Assembly (NCBI GenBank): GCA_012729725.1
Contig: JAAYCO010000153.1
Coordinates: 1 to 45,434, forward strand
DNA: 45,434 nucleotides
Origin: Planctomycetota bacterium
GTDB lineage: Bacteria > Planctomycetota > Phycisphaerae > SM23-33
Direction: 5' to 3'
Shown here: piece by piece, positions 23,587 through 32,359 of the stretch
How positions within the stretch are numbered: the first letter of the stretch is position 1
Layout of the letters: each line of letters starts with the position of its first letter
Program-made: the position numbers and the translations under genes
Notes under the pieces: model-generated
What the model saw: only the letters and a program-made list of their open reading frames with translations
Database searches by the model: none
Told to the model about the DNA's origin: nothing

Positions 23587-24965
23587 GCTTCCTCCAGAAG
23601 GGCCGATTGATCCATCTGCGAGAGCGTTATCTCCAGGTCGGCGACGCCGGAACACACGCGGTCGCTCTGCACGACTAGATGGATCATGTCGCTTCGGCAT
23701 TGAAGCAGGTGAAGTTCGTCGCCGTGGTCGGCTACGCCGCAACTGAAGAAGTAGTCGCCCGCCTTCAGCGCGAGGCGCATCGTCACCTTGAATACCCTGG
23801 TTTCCCCGGCGCGGATCGGCTGGATCGTCAATCCCTGCAGGTTGGTGCTGCTGCCGCACACGATCATGCCTTCGAGGGTTTGAAGAGTCAGCCCAAACGT
23901 TGGAAAGGCCACGTCGCGCTCGTACGCAGCCTTGAAATATATCGATATTACCTGATGTGCATTGACGGTCGCCGGGTCCTGTCGCGGGCCGTCGATCAGC
24001 AGATAATCGACGATGGCCGCCCCGCCCTCGCCGAATTTGTATTCATTCTTGTTGTAGGTCCGCCGGGTCGGACAGACATCCGCGGTTCCATCGCCTTCAA
24101 GCAGTTCCTGCAGTTGGTTTGCGTCAGTGGAGGGTTGTGGCGCCTCAGGCTGGGGCCTGCTTGCGGGCCTGCTGCCGCTGCCCACCGGCAGGCCGAAGAG
24201 CAGCTCGTTGTAGGCCTCGCCTACCGCCTTGGCATTGCCGTCCATAATCAGCCTGCCGCTTTCCAGCAGCACGGCCCTGTCGCAGTGGCGAGCGATGATG
24301 TCGCAACTGTGCGTGACCAGAAGGATGGTCTTGCCCGCCTTCTGGAAGTCCAGAAACTTCTGGTAGCACTTTCGCTGGAACTTGGCGTCTCCGACGGCAA
24401 GGGCCTCGTCAACAACCAGTATGTCCGGCTGGACGTTAATCGCCGTCGCGAACGCCAGTCGCACGAACATGCCCGATGAGTAGGTCTTGACCGGCTGGTT
24501 GAAAAATGGCCCGATGTCGGCAAAGGCTTCTATCTGTTCGAGCCTGCCGGTAATGTCGCCCCCTTCGAGTCCCGACAGGCGGCACAGGAACACGGCGTTG
24601 TCTCTTCCGGTGAACTCGGGGTTGAAACCCGCCCCAAGCTCAAGCAAGGCGGCGATTCTTCCCCTTGTGTTCACCTGCCCGCGGGTGGGCCGGAGTATGG
24701 CGCATATGATCTGAAGCAGCGTGCTCTTGCCCGAACCGTTCCTGCCGATGATTCCAAGCGTCTGCCCTGCCGGGATCGTCAGGTTGATGTCCTGGAGAGC
24801 CCAGAATTCGCGCGGCGTCCTGGGCCGGCCGGGGCGTATGGCCGCCACGAGTCTTTCAACAGGCGACGAGAACAGCTTGAACCGCTTGCTGACGCCCGAA
24901 ACCACAACTGCCGGCTCATCGCACCGACTCGCTTGACAACCTGCATGTCCCGGAAGTGAAGCCAT
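23577..24965 (-). CDS. Polysaccharide ABC exporter ATP-binding protein, Wzt type
   Basis: 462 residues from the ATG at 24965, whose A is also the last base of the permease stop (TGATG); GAGG lies seven bases upstream. Walker A is GRNGSGKSTLL (74-84), the signature YSSGMFVRLAFA (162-173), Walker B DILVVDEALAVGD (181-193) and the switch His in VTHS. After a Pro-rich linker (about 262-290), residues about 310-450 form a beta-sandwich like the Wzt carbohydrate-binding domain, which in O-antigen exporters recognises the chain terminus before transport. So the exported glycan is probably capped and recognised. Partner of the permease gene directly upstream. Confidence 0.92.
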   Translation of the reverse strand: MASLPGHAGCQASRCDEPAVVVSGVSKRFKLFSSPVERLVAAIRPGRPRTPREFWALQDINLTIPAGQTLGIIGRNGSGKSTLLQIICAILRPTRGQVNTRGRIAALLELGAGFNPEFTGRDNAVFLCRLSGLEGGDITGRLEQIEAFADIGPFFNQPVKTYSSGMFVRLAFATAINVQPDILVVDEALAVGDAKFQRKCYQKFLDFQKAGKTILLVTHSCDIIARHCDRAVLLESGRLIMDGNAKAVGEAYNELLFGLPVGSGSRPASRPQPEAPQPSTDANQLQELLEGDGTADVCPTRRTYNKNEYKFGEGGAAIVDYLLIDGPRQDPATVNAHQVISIYFKAAYERDVAFPTFGLTLQTLEGMIVCGSSTNLQGLTIQPIRAGETRVFKVTMRLALKAGDYFFSCGVADHGDELHLLQCRSDMIHLVVQSDRVCSGVADLEITLSQMDQSALLEEACH

Positions 24966-25765
24966 CACAGAACCTCGGCGAATTCGCCTTTCAGGCGGCG
25001 AAACAACACTCCTCCAACAACGAGGACAAGCAAGACGAACACCCAGAAGAACGCCGCCTCGCGCCAGTCCGACCATGGCGGCGAATGGTGCAGAAACGAC
25101 CGGCGATAGCCCTCGACAATATGGAACATGGGGTTGAGCCTTATAAGCCAGGCCCATCTGCCTTCTATCATTTTTGCGTCCCACACGATCGGCGTAAGCC
25201 AGAACCACATGCTCAGCGCCACCGTCACCGCCTGCCCAACATCCCGGCAGAACACGTTCAGGGCCGACACCAGCCAGCCAAGCCCGATGCACAGCAGACT
25301 CATCGCGCCCAGAAAGTAGATGAACTGCAGGTTGTGCAGCCCAAGGCCCTGGCCGTTAACAACCATGGCCGTCAGCAGCATGACAAGCATCACCGCGTGG
25401 CCCATCAGGCTGGAAAGGAAACACACAACGGGAAGTATCTCCGTTGGAAACCGCGTTTTCTTGACCAGGTGCGGATTGCTCATTATGGAGGTCGTGCTGG
25501 CGCCAATGCTTTCGGCGAACGCGGTCCACGGAGCAAACCCGCTCAGGAACACCAGTATGAACGGCATGTTGCCGGCAGTGCTTACCTTGAGACCCTTGGT
25601 GAAGACAAACCAATATATAAGGACTATCAGCAGCGGATGGACGAGGCTCCATACAAGCCCCGCCAATGTGCCGGCGTAACGTGTCTGCACATCCCTCAGC
25701 GCCATCGCCGCCACCAGCGATCGGTGGCGATAAAGCCGAATGGCGAAATTAAGCCCTGATCGCAT
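24965..25765 (-). CDS. Polysaccharide ABC exporter permease, Wzm / ABC-2 type
   Basis: I choose the ATG at 25765, which has AGAGAGG about ten bases upstream; a GTG at 25810 is possible but has no ribosome site. 266 residues with about six hydrophobic segments (LVWSLVHPLLIVLIYWFVF, FILVFLSGFAPWTAF, later LVMLLTAMVV, FLGAMSLLCIGLGWLV, ALSMWFWLTPIVW, FFWVFVLLVLVVGGVLF). The stretch RYAGTLAGLVWSLVHP at the first segment and NPMFHIVEGYR near the end are the usual Wzm marks. It forms the membrane channel with the next gene. It is the first gene of the glycan locus, so the promoter should lie in 25766-25875; I see no clear one. Confidence 0.9.
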   Translation of the reverse strand: MRSGLNFAIRLYRHRSLVAAMALRDVQTRYAGTLAGLVWSLVHPLLIVLIYWFVFTKGLKVSTAGNMPFILVFLSGFAPWTAFAESIGASTTSIMSNPHLVKKTRFPTEILPVVCFLSSLMGHAVMLVMLLTAMVVNGQGLGLHNLQFIYFLGAMSLLCIGLGWLVSALNVFCRDVGQAVTVALSMWFWLTPIVWDAKMIEGRWAWLIRLNPMFHIVEGYRRSFLHHSPPWSDWREAAFFWVFVLLVLVVGGVLFRRLKGEFAEVL

Positions 25766-25875
25766 TGCCGCCTGACCTCTCTCGTCCTTGGGAACAACTT
25801 TATGCCGCACGGCGACGGAAAAACAAATCAGGCGGGATTATCGCGGGGCGAATGCACGGGCGGCCTTAAGAAGTG

Positions 25876-26862
25876 TCACCAGGCCTCAAGCTCGCCAACG
25901 ATCTCTTCAACCAGATCCTTGATGGTGATTATGCCCATGTGCCTGCCCTTTTCATCCGCCACAACAGCCATTGCCGCATGGCGTCGCTGCATGAGGTAAA
26001 GGGCTTCGGTAATGGTAAGACGGGCCTGGACAACAAGCGGTGGGGCAAGTCTTCGCGACGCGCGGCTTTGACCGCTGTCGGTGAGTATGTCGTGCACGTC
26101 GAGAATGCCGACAACCCGTTCACCTTCCAGTAAGGGGATGCGCGAGTAATTGTGGCGGCGGACGAGTTCAAGCAGTTCTTCGTTGCCCGCGGTCGCCGAT
26201 GCTGAAATAACCGCCTTCATCGGCCTCATCGCGTGAAGGACAAGCCTGCCCGGCAGGTGCATTATCCTGTCGGCCATGACCGATTGCGAATGTGTCAGCG
26301 CGCCGGACGCCTGGCCCTCTGCCACCAGTGCTGCAATTTCGGCGTGGCCAAGCGGCGCTGAACCGCCGACCAGCCTGGTGAACAACGCTGCAAACCCCCG
26401 CACCAGCCCCGCAAGACCGATGGCGTGATAGAAGATGCTCGATGCACGAAGGAACCACACCATGCGGTAAGTCGTGGCCTCCGCCGATCGCTGGCAGATC
26501 ATCTTGGGAAGGCTTTCGCCGAATATGAACAGCAGCGGCGTCGCCACCGCCATCGCCAGCCACTCCACGTTCTCATTAACGCCCGAGATCACGAAGAGCG
26601 TGCTTATCGAGAACGTCAGCAGGTAATTGGCGACATTGTTTCCGGTCAGGATCACCGCGAGCGTCTTGTTGTAATTTGCGACCATGGCCTTGAGCCGCTT
26701 TGCGCTTTTGACGCCCGATTCCGCGCTTAACTCCAGCCGTATCTTGTTCAGGACGTATAGCCCGGTCTCGAAACCGCTGTACATACCGCTCATCGCCAGA
26801 GACACCAGGCCCAGCAGAATCAGGCCGATCCAGCTCGCGAGCGTGCAGATGCCGTCGATCAT
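25876..26862 (-). CDS. CNNM/CorC-like membrane protein with CBS pair, short form
   Basis: 328 residues; the ATG overlaps the upstream stop (ATGA). The N-terminal DUF21/CNNM domain has about four hydrophobic segments (GLILLGLVSLAMSGMYSG, AVILTGNNVANYLLTF, MAVATPLLFIFGESLPKMIC), followed by a CBS pair (about 200-325, PMKAVISASATAGNEELL, GVRSLL-type fold ending ITIKDLVEEIVGELEAW). The protein stops right after the second CBS domain and lacks the CorC_HlyC domain that its upstream paralogue has. CNNM proteins act in Mg2+/Co2+ transport or its control. The tight coupling suggests the two form a heteromer, which is inference. Stop at 25876 lies 110 bases before the permease start. Confidence 0.85.
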   Translation of the reverse strand: MIDGICTLASWIGLILLGLVSLAMSGMYSGFETGLYVLNKIRLELSAESGVKSAKRLKAMVANYNKTLAVILTGNNVANYLLTFSISTLFVISGVNENVEWLAMAVATPLLFIFGESLPKMICQRSAEATTYRMVWFLRASSIFYHAIGLAGLVRGFAALFTRLVGGSAPLGHAEIAALVAEGQASGALTHSQSVMADRIMHLPGRLVLHAMRPMKAVISASATAGNEELLELVRRHNYSRIPLLEGERVVGILDVHDILTDSGQSRASRRLAPPLVVQARLTITEALYLMQRRHAAMAVVADEKGRHMGIITIKDLVEEIVGELEAW

Positions 26863-28124
26863 GCCTGGTCCCTCACAAGCTTCACCCGAAGCGTGGCCAC
26901 GCGCCTTCCAACAACAGACTCGACGGTGAACAGCATGTTGCGATGCCTGACCTGCTCGCCCGGCTTGGGTATGTGCCCGAGGAGCGCGACGACCAGCCCG
27001 CCGACAGTGCTGATTCTGCGGTGGGCAAGGTTGATATTGAACATCTCGGCCCAGTCGTGTATTGCGACGTCGCCGTCCACGATGTACTCGTCGTTACCAA
27101 CGTGGCGAAGCGGCTCATACTGGCGCTCGTGCGCGTCGGGTATGTCGCCGACAATCTCTTCGAGTATGTCTTCGAGCGTGACAAGCCCCGCAACGCCGCC
27201 GTACTCGTCCACGACAATCGCTATCTGCGTGCGCATGACGCGAAGCTGAAGCAGAACCTTTTCCAGGTTCGCCGGCAGCGGCACGAAGATCACGTTGACT
27301 ATCAACTCTCGAAGAGGCGTCTGGGGCGAGAGAAACAAACGCTTGGCCTGAATGAGCCCGACGATATTGTCGATGTGGCCGTCGTACACGGGCAGGCGTC
27401 GCAGATGCGTGCGGCGGAACATCTCCTCCAGTTCCTGGCGGGGACGATTGATGTCGAAGGCCACCATGTCCACCCGCGGAACCATCACGTCGCTGACGCG
27501 AAGGTCGGTAAGCGCGAGTATTTCCTGCAACAGCACGTTTGCGCCGCGGTCCAGCACGCCCCGCCTGGCTGAAAGATGCAGCATGGTTGCAAGCTCGTCG
27601 GCGGTAACATCCTTGCTTTGCGGCAGTCTGCGCGGGGCAAGAAGACGGTCAAGCGGGTTGATTATTATATGCTCGAATGCCCATACTACAGGCCCTGCCG
27701 CACGGTGTATGACCGCCAGCGGCCCCGCAGCCGCCTGCGCGAACTGCAAGCTGATTCTGGACGCCAGCGACTTGGGCATTACCTCGCCGATAAGAATCAG
27801 AAGCACCAGCAGCGCGATGCTTACGCCGGCCGCCCCAAGCGAACCAATGAAGCCCGCAGCCGAAAGCACCAAAACCGCCGAAATGCCCGCATACGCCACG
27901 TTCACAACCATGTTGCACAGCAGCAGCGTGCCCAGCAACCGGCGCGGATGATCAAGCAGGGATGCGGCGATTCTGCCCGCCGGGCCGGAGGTCTTGAGCC
28001 TGTTCACCTCCCGGCGGGACAGGTTGAACAACGATGTCTCGCTGCCGCTGAAGAACGCCGAAAACCCCAGCAGTATCAGCAAAGACAACGTCTGCCACGC
28101 ATGTTCCTGGAGGAATTCGGCCAA
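26859..28124 (-). CDS. CNNM/CorC-like membrane protein with CBS and CorC_HlyC domains
   Basis: 421 residues from a TTG at 28124 with AGAGG about eight bases upstream; no better start fits the N-terminal membrane segment LSLLILLGFSAFFSGSETSLF. Four hydrophobic segments of the DUF21 domain follow, including MVVNVAYAGISAVL and LLVLLILIGEVMPKSL. The CBS pair spans about 200-330 (VSDVMVPRVDMVAFD, LRRLPVYDG, YGGVAGLVTLEDILEEIVGD) and the last 80 residues match the CorC_HlyC domain (DEYIVDGDVAIHDWAEMFN, ISTVGGLVVALLG). Together with the short paralogue downstream it forms a two-gene unit likely to act in divalent cation transport at the inner membrane. Confidence 0.88.
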   Translation of the reverse strand: MAEFLQEHAWQTLSLLILLGFSAFFSGSETSLFNLSRREVNRLKTSGPAGRIAASLLDHPRRLLGTLLLCNMVVNVAYAGISAVLVLSAAGFIGSLGAAGVSIALLVLLILIGEVMPKSLASRISLQFAQAAAGPLAVIHRAAGPVVWAFEHIIINPLDRLLAPRRLPQSKDVTADELATMLHLSARRGVLDRGANVLLQEILALTDLRVSDVMVPRVDMVAFDINRPRQELEEMFRRTHLRRLPVYDGHIDNIVGLIQAKRLFLSPQTPLRELIVNVIFVPLPANLEKVLLQLRVMRTQIAIVVDEYGGVAGLVTLEDILEEIVGDIPDAHERQYEPLRHVGNDEYIVDGDVAIHDWAEMFNINLAHRRISTVGGLVVALLGHIPKPGEQVRHRNMLFTVESVVGRRVATLRVKLVRDQA

Positions 28125-28235
28125 TTCATGACCTCTGCGTGCGCATTGGCGGCCGCTCTGGCGACTGCGCCCGGCGGCGACCCATTGATGAACTCTGTGA
28201 CATTGCCCCGACGATTATACCTGTTCGACGACCAA

Positions 28236-28913
28236 TTACCACTGGCGACGGACAAGCATGATGTTATCGTGCCCGGGAACCACAATGTCCGCCACTTCGA
28301 GAAGATCCTTCAGCGATTCCATCGCAGCCTCGGTGTCGACACAACCGTCCCACACCCTGGCGACCTGCACGTGCCCCGCCGTCGGCGCCGCGTCGCCGGC
28401 AATAATGATCGTCTCGGTGACGGGCGTAAGCATCAACCCTGCCGAACCCACCGAAGCGCCGGCCAGCGGATAAAGCCCGACCTGTTCGTCAAACTTCTCC
28501 GGCGCGGGCTTGATGCGCTCCAGCAGCCGCAGATCCTCTTCGACCGCACGACGGTCTTCACCGCCAAGGCGGATCGACGAATCCAGCAGCGAATGAAGGT
28601 GCGCGTGATACGAGTCGAGTTCATACTGGTGCGTCCACACCTGCGCACGGTCGAATGCCTCCAGCCCGCGCCGATGCACCGGACGCAGCGTCGTGAGGAA
28701 CACGTCGGTCACATCCGCGGGTTGCTTTCCGGTTCGTTCGTTGAACCGCGCCGCCAGCGCCGATGCCGGCAACGACGGATCGACCAGAATCAACCTCTTG
28801 CCCGCCTCCACAAGCGTGGTCGTCGCGTGCGATGTCCTGACGGCAGCGGCCTCACCCCAAAGGGGATTGTGGCTCAGCGCCCCGATGCTGATAATCGTGT
28901 ATTCAACGGCCAT
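28236..28913 (-). CDS. Metallo-beta-lactamase-fold protein with a degraded metal site
   Basis: 225 residues. The layout follows the metallo-beta-lactamase fold: TTTLVEAGKRLILVDPS at 31-47, the loop FLTTLRPVHRRGLEAF where HxHxDH should be, then TIIIAGDAAPTAGHVQV and VVPGHDN. Only the last His of the HxHxDH box remains; the GDAA Asp and the PGHD His are kept. Hydrolysis through two zinc ions is therefore doubtful, though one metal could still bind. It overlaps the end of miaA by 11 bases, so it belongs to the xseA-xseB-miaA operon. Function unknown. Confidence 0.7.
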   Translation of the reverse strand: MAVEYTIISIGALSHNPLWGEAAAVRTSHATTTLVEAGKRLILVDPSLPASALAARFNERTGKQPADVTDVFLTTLRPVHRRGLEAFDRAQVWTHQYELDSYHAHLHSLLDSSIRLGGEDRRAVEEDLRLLERIKPAPEKFDEQVGLYPLAGASVGSAGLMLTPVTETIIIAGDAAPTAGHVQVARVWDGCVDTEAAMESLKDLLEVADIVVPGHDNIMLVRRQW

Positions 28914-29853
28914 CTGTCACTTTCTCCAAATCAGGAAACACCTCCGCCATGATACGCTCGCAGACGTGGTCCGGAGTTTCGTCGGCGTTCACGTCAAACC
29001 ATGTGACGCCCTCGAACCGGCGATGCCACGTTCGCTGCTTCTTGGCAAGGCGGCGGGTGTTGATCTTTATCTTCTCGATCGCGTCCTCAAGCGAGCAGCC
29101 TCCGCGGAGGTGCTCTATCATCTCGGCATAGCCGACCGCCTGTGAAGCCTGCGACGAGAGCCCCGTCGGCTCGTCAAGCAGGGCTGCAACCTCGTCCCGC
29201 AGGCCGGCCTCGATCATCATTTTCACTCGCAGGTTGATGCGGCGGCTCTGGTCTTCCTTCTGGCGTCGCAGGCCGATGAAGACCGCGTCGTAGCGCCTCT
29301 GGCCCGTGTCCCACTGTTGCTGAAGAGAACTGATCGGCACGCCGGTTGTTTCGTACACCTCCAGCGCGCGAACGATGCGCCGCTCGTCGTTGGGATGGAT
29401 TTTCCGTGCCGCAGCCGGATCGACCTTGCTCAGCCGCTCGTGCATTGCCGCCAGCTCGCCAAGCCGGGCCTGGGCAAGCAGGTTTGCGCGTATGGAATCC
29501 TCGCCAGCCGGCGCCTCGAACAAGCCTTCACTGAGGGCCTTTATGTACAAGCTTGTGCCGCCCACAGCCAGCGCAACCGCCCCCGCCGAGGCGATTTCCT
29601 CCACTGCCGCGTCGGCGTGACTGACGAACTGCGCCACCGAAAAACTCTCGCTGGGCTCGACGACGTCAACGCAGTAGTGAGGCGTCTGGCAGCGGATCTG
29701 GGCCGAAGGCTTGTTGGTGCCGATATCCATGCGCTTATACACCTTCATGGAATCGACGCTGACAATCCTCGCGCCAAGCCGGCGGGCAAGCTCCCTGCCC
29801 ACGCTGCCCTTGCCCGCTGCCGTGCATCCGATGATGAAGTACAGGCGCTTCAT
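28903..29853 (-). CDS. miaA: tRNA dimethylallyltransferase MiaA
   Basis: 316 residues, ATG start. Family marks in order: the P loop GCTAAGKGSV (9-18), VDSMKVYKRMDIGTNKPS, HYCVDVVEPSESFSVAQF, GGTSLYIKALSEGL, then HPNDERRIVRALEVYETTG and QAVGYAEM. The enzyme adds the dimethylallyl group to N6 of A37 in tRNAs reading UNN codons. The usual Ser/Thr directly after the P-loop Lys is replaced by Gly (GKG), with Ser one position later. It starts three bases after xseB, so the genes are co-transcribed. Confidence 0.93.
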   Translation of the reverse strand: MKRLYFIIGCTAAGKGSVGRELARRLGARIVSVDSMKVYKRMDIGTNKPSAQIRCQTPHYCVDVVEPSESFSVAQFVSHADAAVEEIASAGAVALAVGGTSLYIKALSEGLFEAPAGEDSIRANLLAQARLGELAAMHERLSKVDPAAARKIHPNDERRIVRALEVYETTGVPISSLQQQWDTGQRRYDAVFIGLRRQKEDQSRRINLRVKMMIEAGLRDEVAALLDEPTGLSSQASQAVGYAEMIEHLRGGCSLEDAIEKIKINTRRLAKKQRTWHRRFEGVTWFDVNADETPDHVCERIMAEVFPDLEKVTDGR

Positions 29854-29856
29854 GAA

Positions 29857-30126
29857 CTAGAATGGAGTCTTCGCTTCATCCTGGCCCGCGGCGTCTTCGG
29901 CTTCAGGAAGCTCCCCGTCGGCCTCGAGTCCGCCTTCCTTCCGGGCGAGCATCTGTATCTTCTTCTCCGCCGAGTCCAGAATGGTCCGGCACTGCTTGAC
30001 CAGCTCGATGCCCTGCGCGTACTTGGTGATGGATTCCTCAAGCGGAACCTTTCCGGATTCGATTTCGCCGACGATAGCCTCAAGCTTCTCCAGCGCCTGC
30101 TCGAACGACAGCTTTTCCTTTGCCAT
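29857..30126 (-). CDS. xseB: Exodeoxyribonuclease VII small subunit
   Basis: I use the ATG at 30126 (89 residues), with GGTGAAAGAT just upstream; a GTG three codons earlier is less likely. LSFEQALEKLEAIVGEIESG and VPLEESITKYAQGIELVKQC match the XseB helical hairpin. It binds the XseA large subunit, and together they degrade single-stranded DNA to short oligonucleotides in repair. The C-terminal tail is acidic. Follows xseA by 19 bases. Confidence 0.93.
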   Translation of the reverse strand: MAKEKLSFEQALEKLEAIVGEIESGKVPLEESITKYAQGIELVKQCRTILDSAEKKIQMLARKEGGLEADGELPEAEDAAGQDEAKTPF

Positions 30127-30145
30127 ATCTTTCACCGATCTTTCG

Positions 30146-31756
30146 TCATGTATTTACGTCAAACAGCCCCGGCCCATCAGCCGGTTTTGCCGCCGGCCTT
30201 GGCGACGCGGGCCTCACGGCGCCGCCCGCGGTCTCGCGCACAACGCTTTTTATCTCGCCGTCGGCAACCTCGATTACCAGCAGCTCGCCGGGCGACACCT
30301 GCGAAGGCGAACGAACAATCCGCTTGTCGGCCGACCGAGTTACGCTGTAGCCGCGGGACAATACGCTCTTGTAGCTCATCGAGACAAGCTGCCGCTCCAT
30401 CGCCGCAAGCTTCGCCGCGCCAAGCTCGACGGCGTGGCGGGGATTCGCCGCTCCAAGCCTGCCGTGCAGGGCCGCAAGAGCATCGCCGGCAAGCTTGCTT
30501 CTGGCGCCCAGGGCCCATCGCATTTTCTCGATGGCGCGTTCAAGGATGGCGCACGCGCGTTCGTGCAGCCGGGCCGGGTGAAGGGCCGAGAGCCTGTTCT
30601 CCGGCCCCGCCAGCCGCCGCTGTCCGCGAGACAACTTTCCGTGAAGCCCCGCCGAAAGCCGATGCGATAGTTCATCAGTCCGCTGGCACAACGACCTTAC
30701 GCGGCCGAGAGGATCACGAAAGAACGCGCTTCGAAGAATCGCATCCAACGACCGCCCTGCCGAATTGAGCCTCTCGCGCATCCTGCCTTCCAGCCTGGCG
30801 GTTAACTGATGCACGCCGCGCCTGATTTCGTCGGCGCTTGGAACCGCAATCTCGGCAGCCGCCGTTGGGGTGGCGGCCCGCACGTCGGCGACCATGTCGG
30901 CGATGGTCACATCCACCTCATGCCCGACGCCGCAGATCACCGGCGTTCGGCAGGCGAAGATTGCTCGTGCAACAACCTCTTCGTTAAAGGCCCACAGATC
31001 CTCGATGCTTCCTCCCCCGCGGGCGAGGATAATGGTTTGTATGCCGTAGCGCGCGGCCGCCGCGTCCATCAGCCCGATCGCCTGGGCGATTTGCTGGGCG
31101 GCGCCTTCTCCCTGCACCGGTACGCCAAGAAGGTAGACCTCGGTAGCGGGCCAGCGACGAGCAAGCGTGCGGCGAATGTCGCGTATCGCCGCGCCGGTGG
31201 GGCTGGTTATCACCCCCACCGCTTGCGGGAACCGCGGCGGGGCAACCTTGTGGGCGGGATCAAACACACCCTCTGCCGCCAGCCGCTGACGCATCTGCTG
31301 AAACGCAAGCTCCAACGCGCCCGAGCCGCGAGGCGAGAGCCTCTCGACGTAGAACTGTAGCTGCCCGCGGGCTTCGTAAACGTCCACCCTGCCTTCGGCG
31401 ACCACCTCCATGCCGTCTGACATGGTGAACTTGAGCTTTGCCGCTGCCGAGCGGAACATCATCGCGTCGATGGCCGCCCGTGAATCCTTCAACCGGAAAT
31501 ACACATGCCCGCTGGTGTGGTTTTTGAGCCCGCTGATTTCGCCGACGACAGCCACCCGCTGCGGGAACGCCCGTCCCAGGGCGGTCTTGACGCCGGCGAC
31601 GAGGTCGCCAACCGACATCGCAGCCGTCGGCTGAGAATTGCCTTTGGCGGACGGCGAGCCTGTCACCAGCTCCGCGGTGACGTCGCTGCCGACATCGGGC
31701 GCTCGCGACGCCCCTGCTGCCTTGTGAAGATCAAAGATCGGTAGCTTGTCGTTCAT
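30146..31756 (-). CDS. xseA: Exodeoxyribonuclease VII large subunit
   Basis: 536 residues, ATG start at 31756. The OB fold (VAVVGEISGLKNHTSGHVYF) sits near residue 70, after a longer than usual N-terminal extension of about 45 residues. The catalytic region follows (FPQAVGVITSPTGAAIRDI, IILARGGGSIEDLWAFN, PVICGVGHEVDVTIADMVAD, RAATPTAAAE), then the long coiled-coil region and the C-terminal beta strand (SMSYKSVLSRGYSVTRS). It forms the nuclease with XseB. It is the first gene of a four-gene minus-strand unit, and its promoter should be in 31757-31916, shared in position with the divergent tRNA promoter. Confidence 0.94.
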   Translation of the reverse strand: MNDKLPIFDLHKAAGASRAPDVGSDVTAELVTGSPSAKGNSQPTAAMSVGDLVAGVKTALGRAFPQRVAVVGEISGLKNHTSGHVYFRLKDSRAAIDAMMFRSAAAKLKFTMSDGMEVVAEGRVDVYEARGQLQFYVERLSPRGSGALELAFQQMRQRLAAEGVFDPAHKVAPPRFPQAVGVITSPTGAAIRDIRRTLARRWPATEVYLLGVPVQGEGAAQQIAQAIGLMDAAAARYGIQTIILARGGGSIEDLWAFNEEVVARAIFACRTPVICGVGHEVDVTIADMVADVRAATPTAAAEIAVPSADEIRRGVHQLTARLEGRMRERLNSAGRSLDAILRSAFFRDPLGRVRSLCQRTDELSHRLSAGLHGKLSRGQRRLAGPENRLSALHPARLHERACAILERAIEKMRWALGARSKLAGDALAALHGRLGAANPRHAVELGAAKLAAMERQLVSMSYKSVLSRGYSVTRSADKRIVRSPSQVSPGELLVIEVADGEIKSVVRETAGGAVRPASPRPAAKPADGPGLFDVNT

Positions 31757-31916
31757 CGGGCCTATTCTAGCGTTTGGCGACTTGCGGCGATAGAGCCGCC
31801 GTCTGCGGCAAAATCACACGGTTATACGTTCGCCAGCCGCCGAATGCCCGCAAGCATTCGCCGCCAGCCGGCTGCCGTCTTCATCCTGTCCGGCCACGCT
31901 GCCCCGCCGTTTTGGC

Positions 31917-31944
31917 TTGTCTTCGCCGGCCCGTCCGTTAAAAT
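31917..31944 (+). promoter_or_regulatory. Sigma70-like promoter for the tRNA gene
   Basis: TTGTCT at 31917-31922 and TAAAAT at 31939-31944 are separated by 16 bases. The predicted start near 31951 gives a leader of about 40 bases before the tRNA. Recognised by eye only. Confidence 0.5.
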
Positions 31945-31989
31945 GAGATCAGTGGCAGCCGGTCAGCCTTCCGGCAGCCTGTTGAATCC

Positions 31990-32061
<72 letters not shown>

Positions 32062-32064
32062 GTA

Positions 32065-32092
32065 CCCTGAGCAAACGAAGTGAGTCGAAGGG
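32065..32092 (+). repeat. CCCTGAGC...GTCGAAGGG repeat element next to the tRNA
   Basis: CCCTGAGC (32065-32072) and GTCGAAGGG (32084-32092) flank 11 bases. The same two boxes, three bases apart, make up the 24-bp units at 45299-45370. The near-palindromic ends could form a weak hairpin just after the tRNA. Confidence 0.6.
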
Positions 32093-32219
32093 TTGAAACT
32101 CCAAACGCATCTGGTTGACACATGTTGACCAGAGGCGTCTTTGTTGTACAGGGGCAAAGAGTTACGGCCCCTCACGCCGCTGCCGTGGTCGATGGCCGAT
32201 TGGGTACTTCTGCCACGAC

Positions 32220-32307
32220 GTGCCAGCCGTCGCCTTCCCCAGCCTGCCGCCCGTGCAAGGATTCGTACAAGCGCCCAAATCAACGTGCAAGCTTTCGTGC
32301 AAGCTTT
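32220..32307 (-). pseudogene. Integrase 3'-tail relic A beside the tRNA
   Basis: Bases 32220-32272 resemble 35337-35388 at roughly three of four positions, in the same orientation. The adjoining 32284-32307 is a perfect tandem of a 12-mer. On the minus strand it reads as KACT-type repeats ending in a basic stretch, a look I associate with the divergent tails of some planctomycete tyrosine recombinases that end at tRNAs. No recombinase core is left here. Confidence 0.35.
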
Positions 32308-32359
32308 CGACTCTGATGAACGCGTGCTACTATCCACTCATCGACTTAAGGAGATCGAG

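Noticed and set aside
27576-30768. Long plus-strand frames (458 and 483 codons)
   Set aside because: Antisense to the CNNM, miaA and xseA genes; no recognisable domains.
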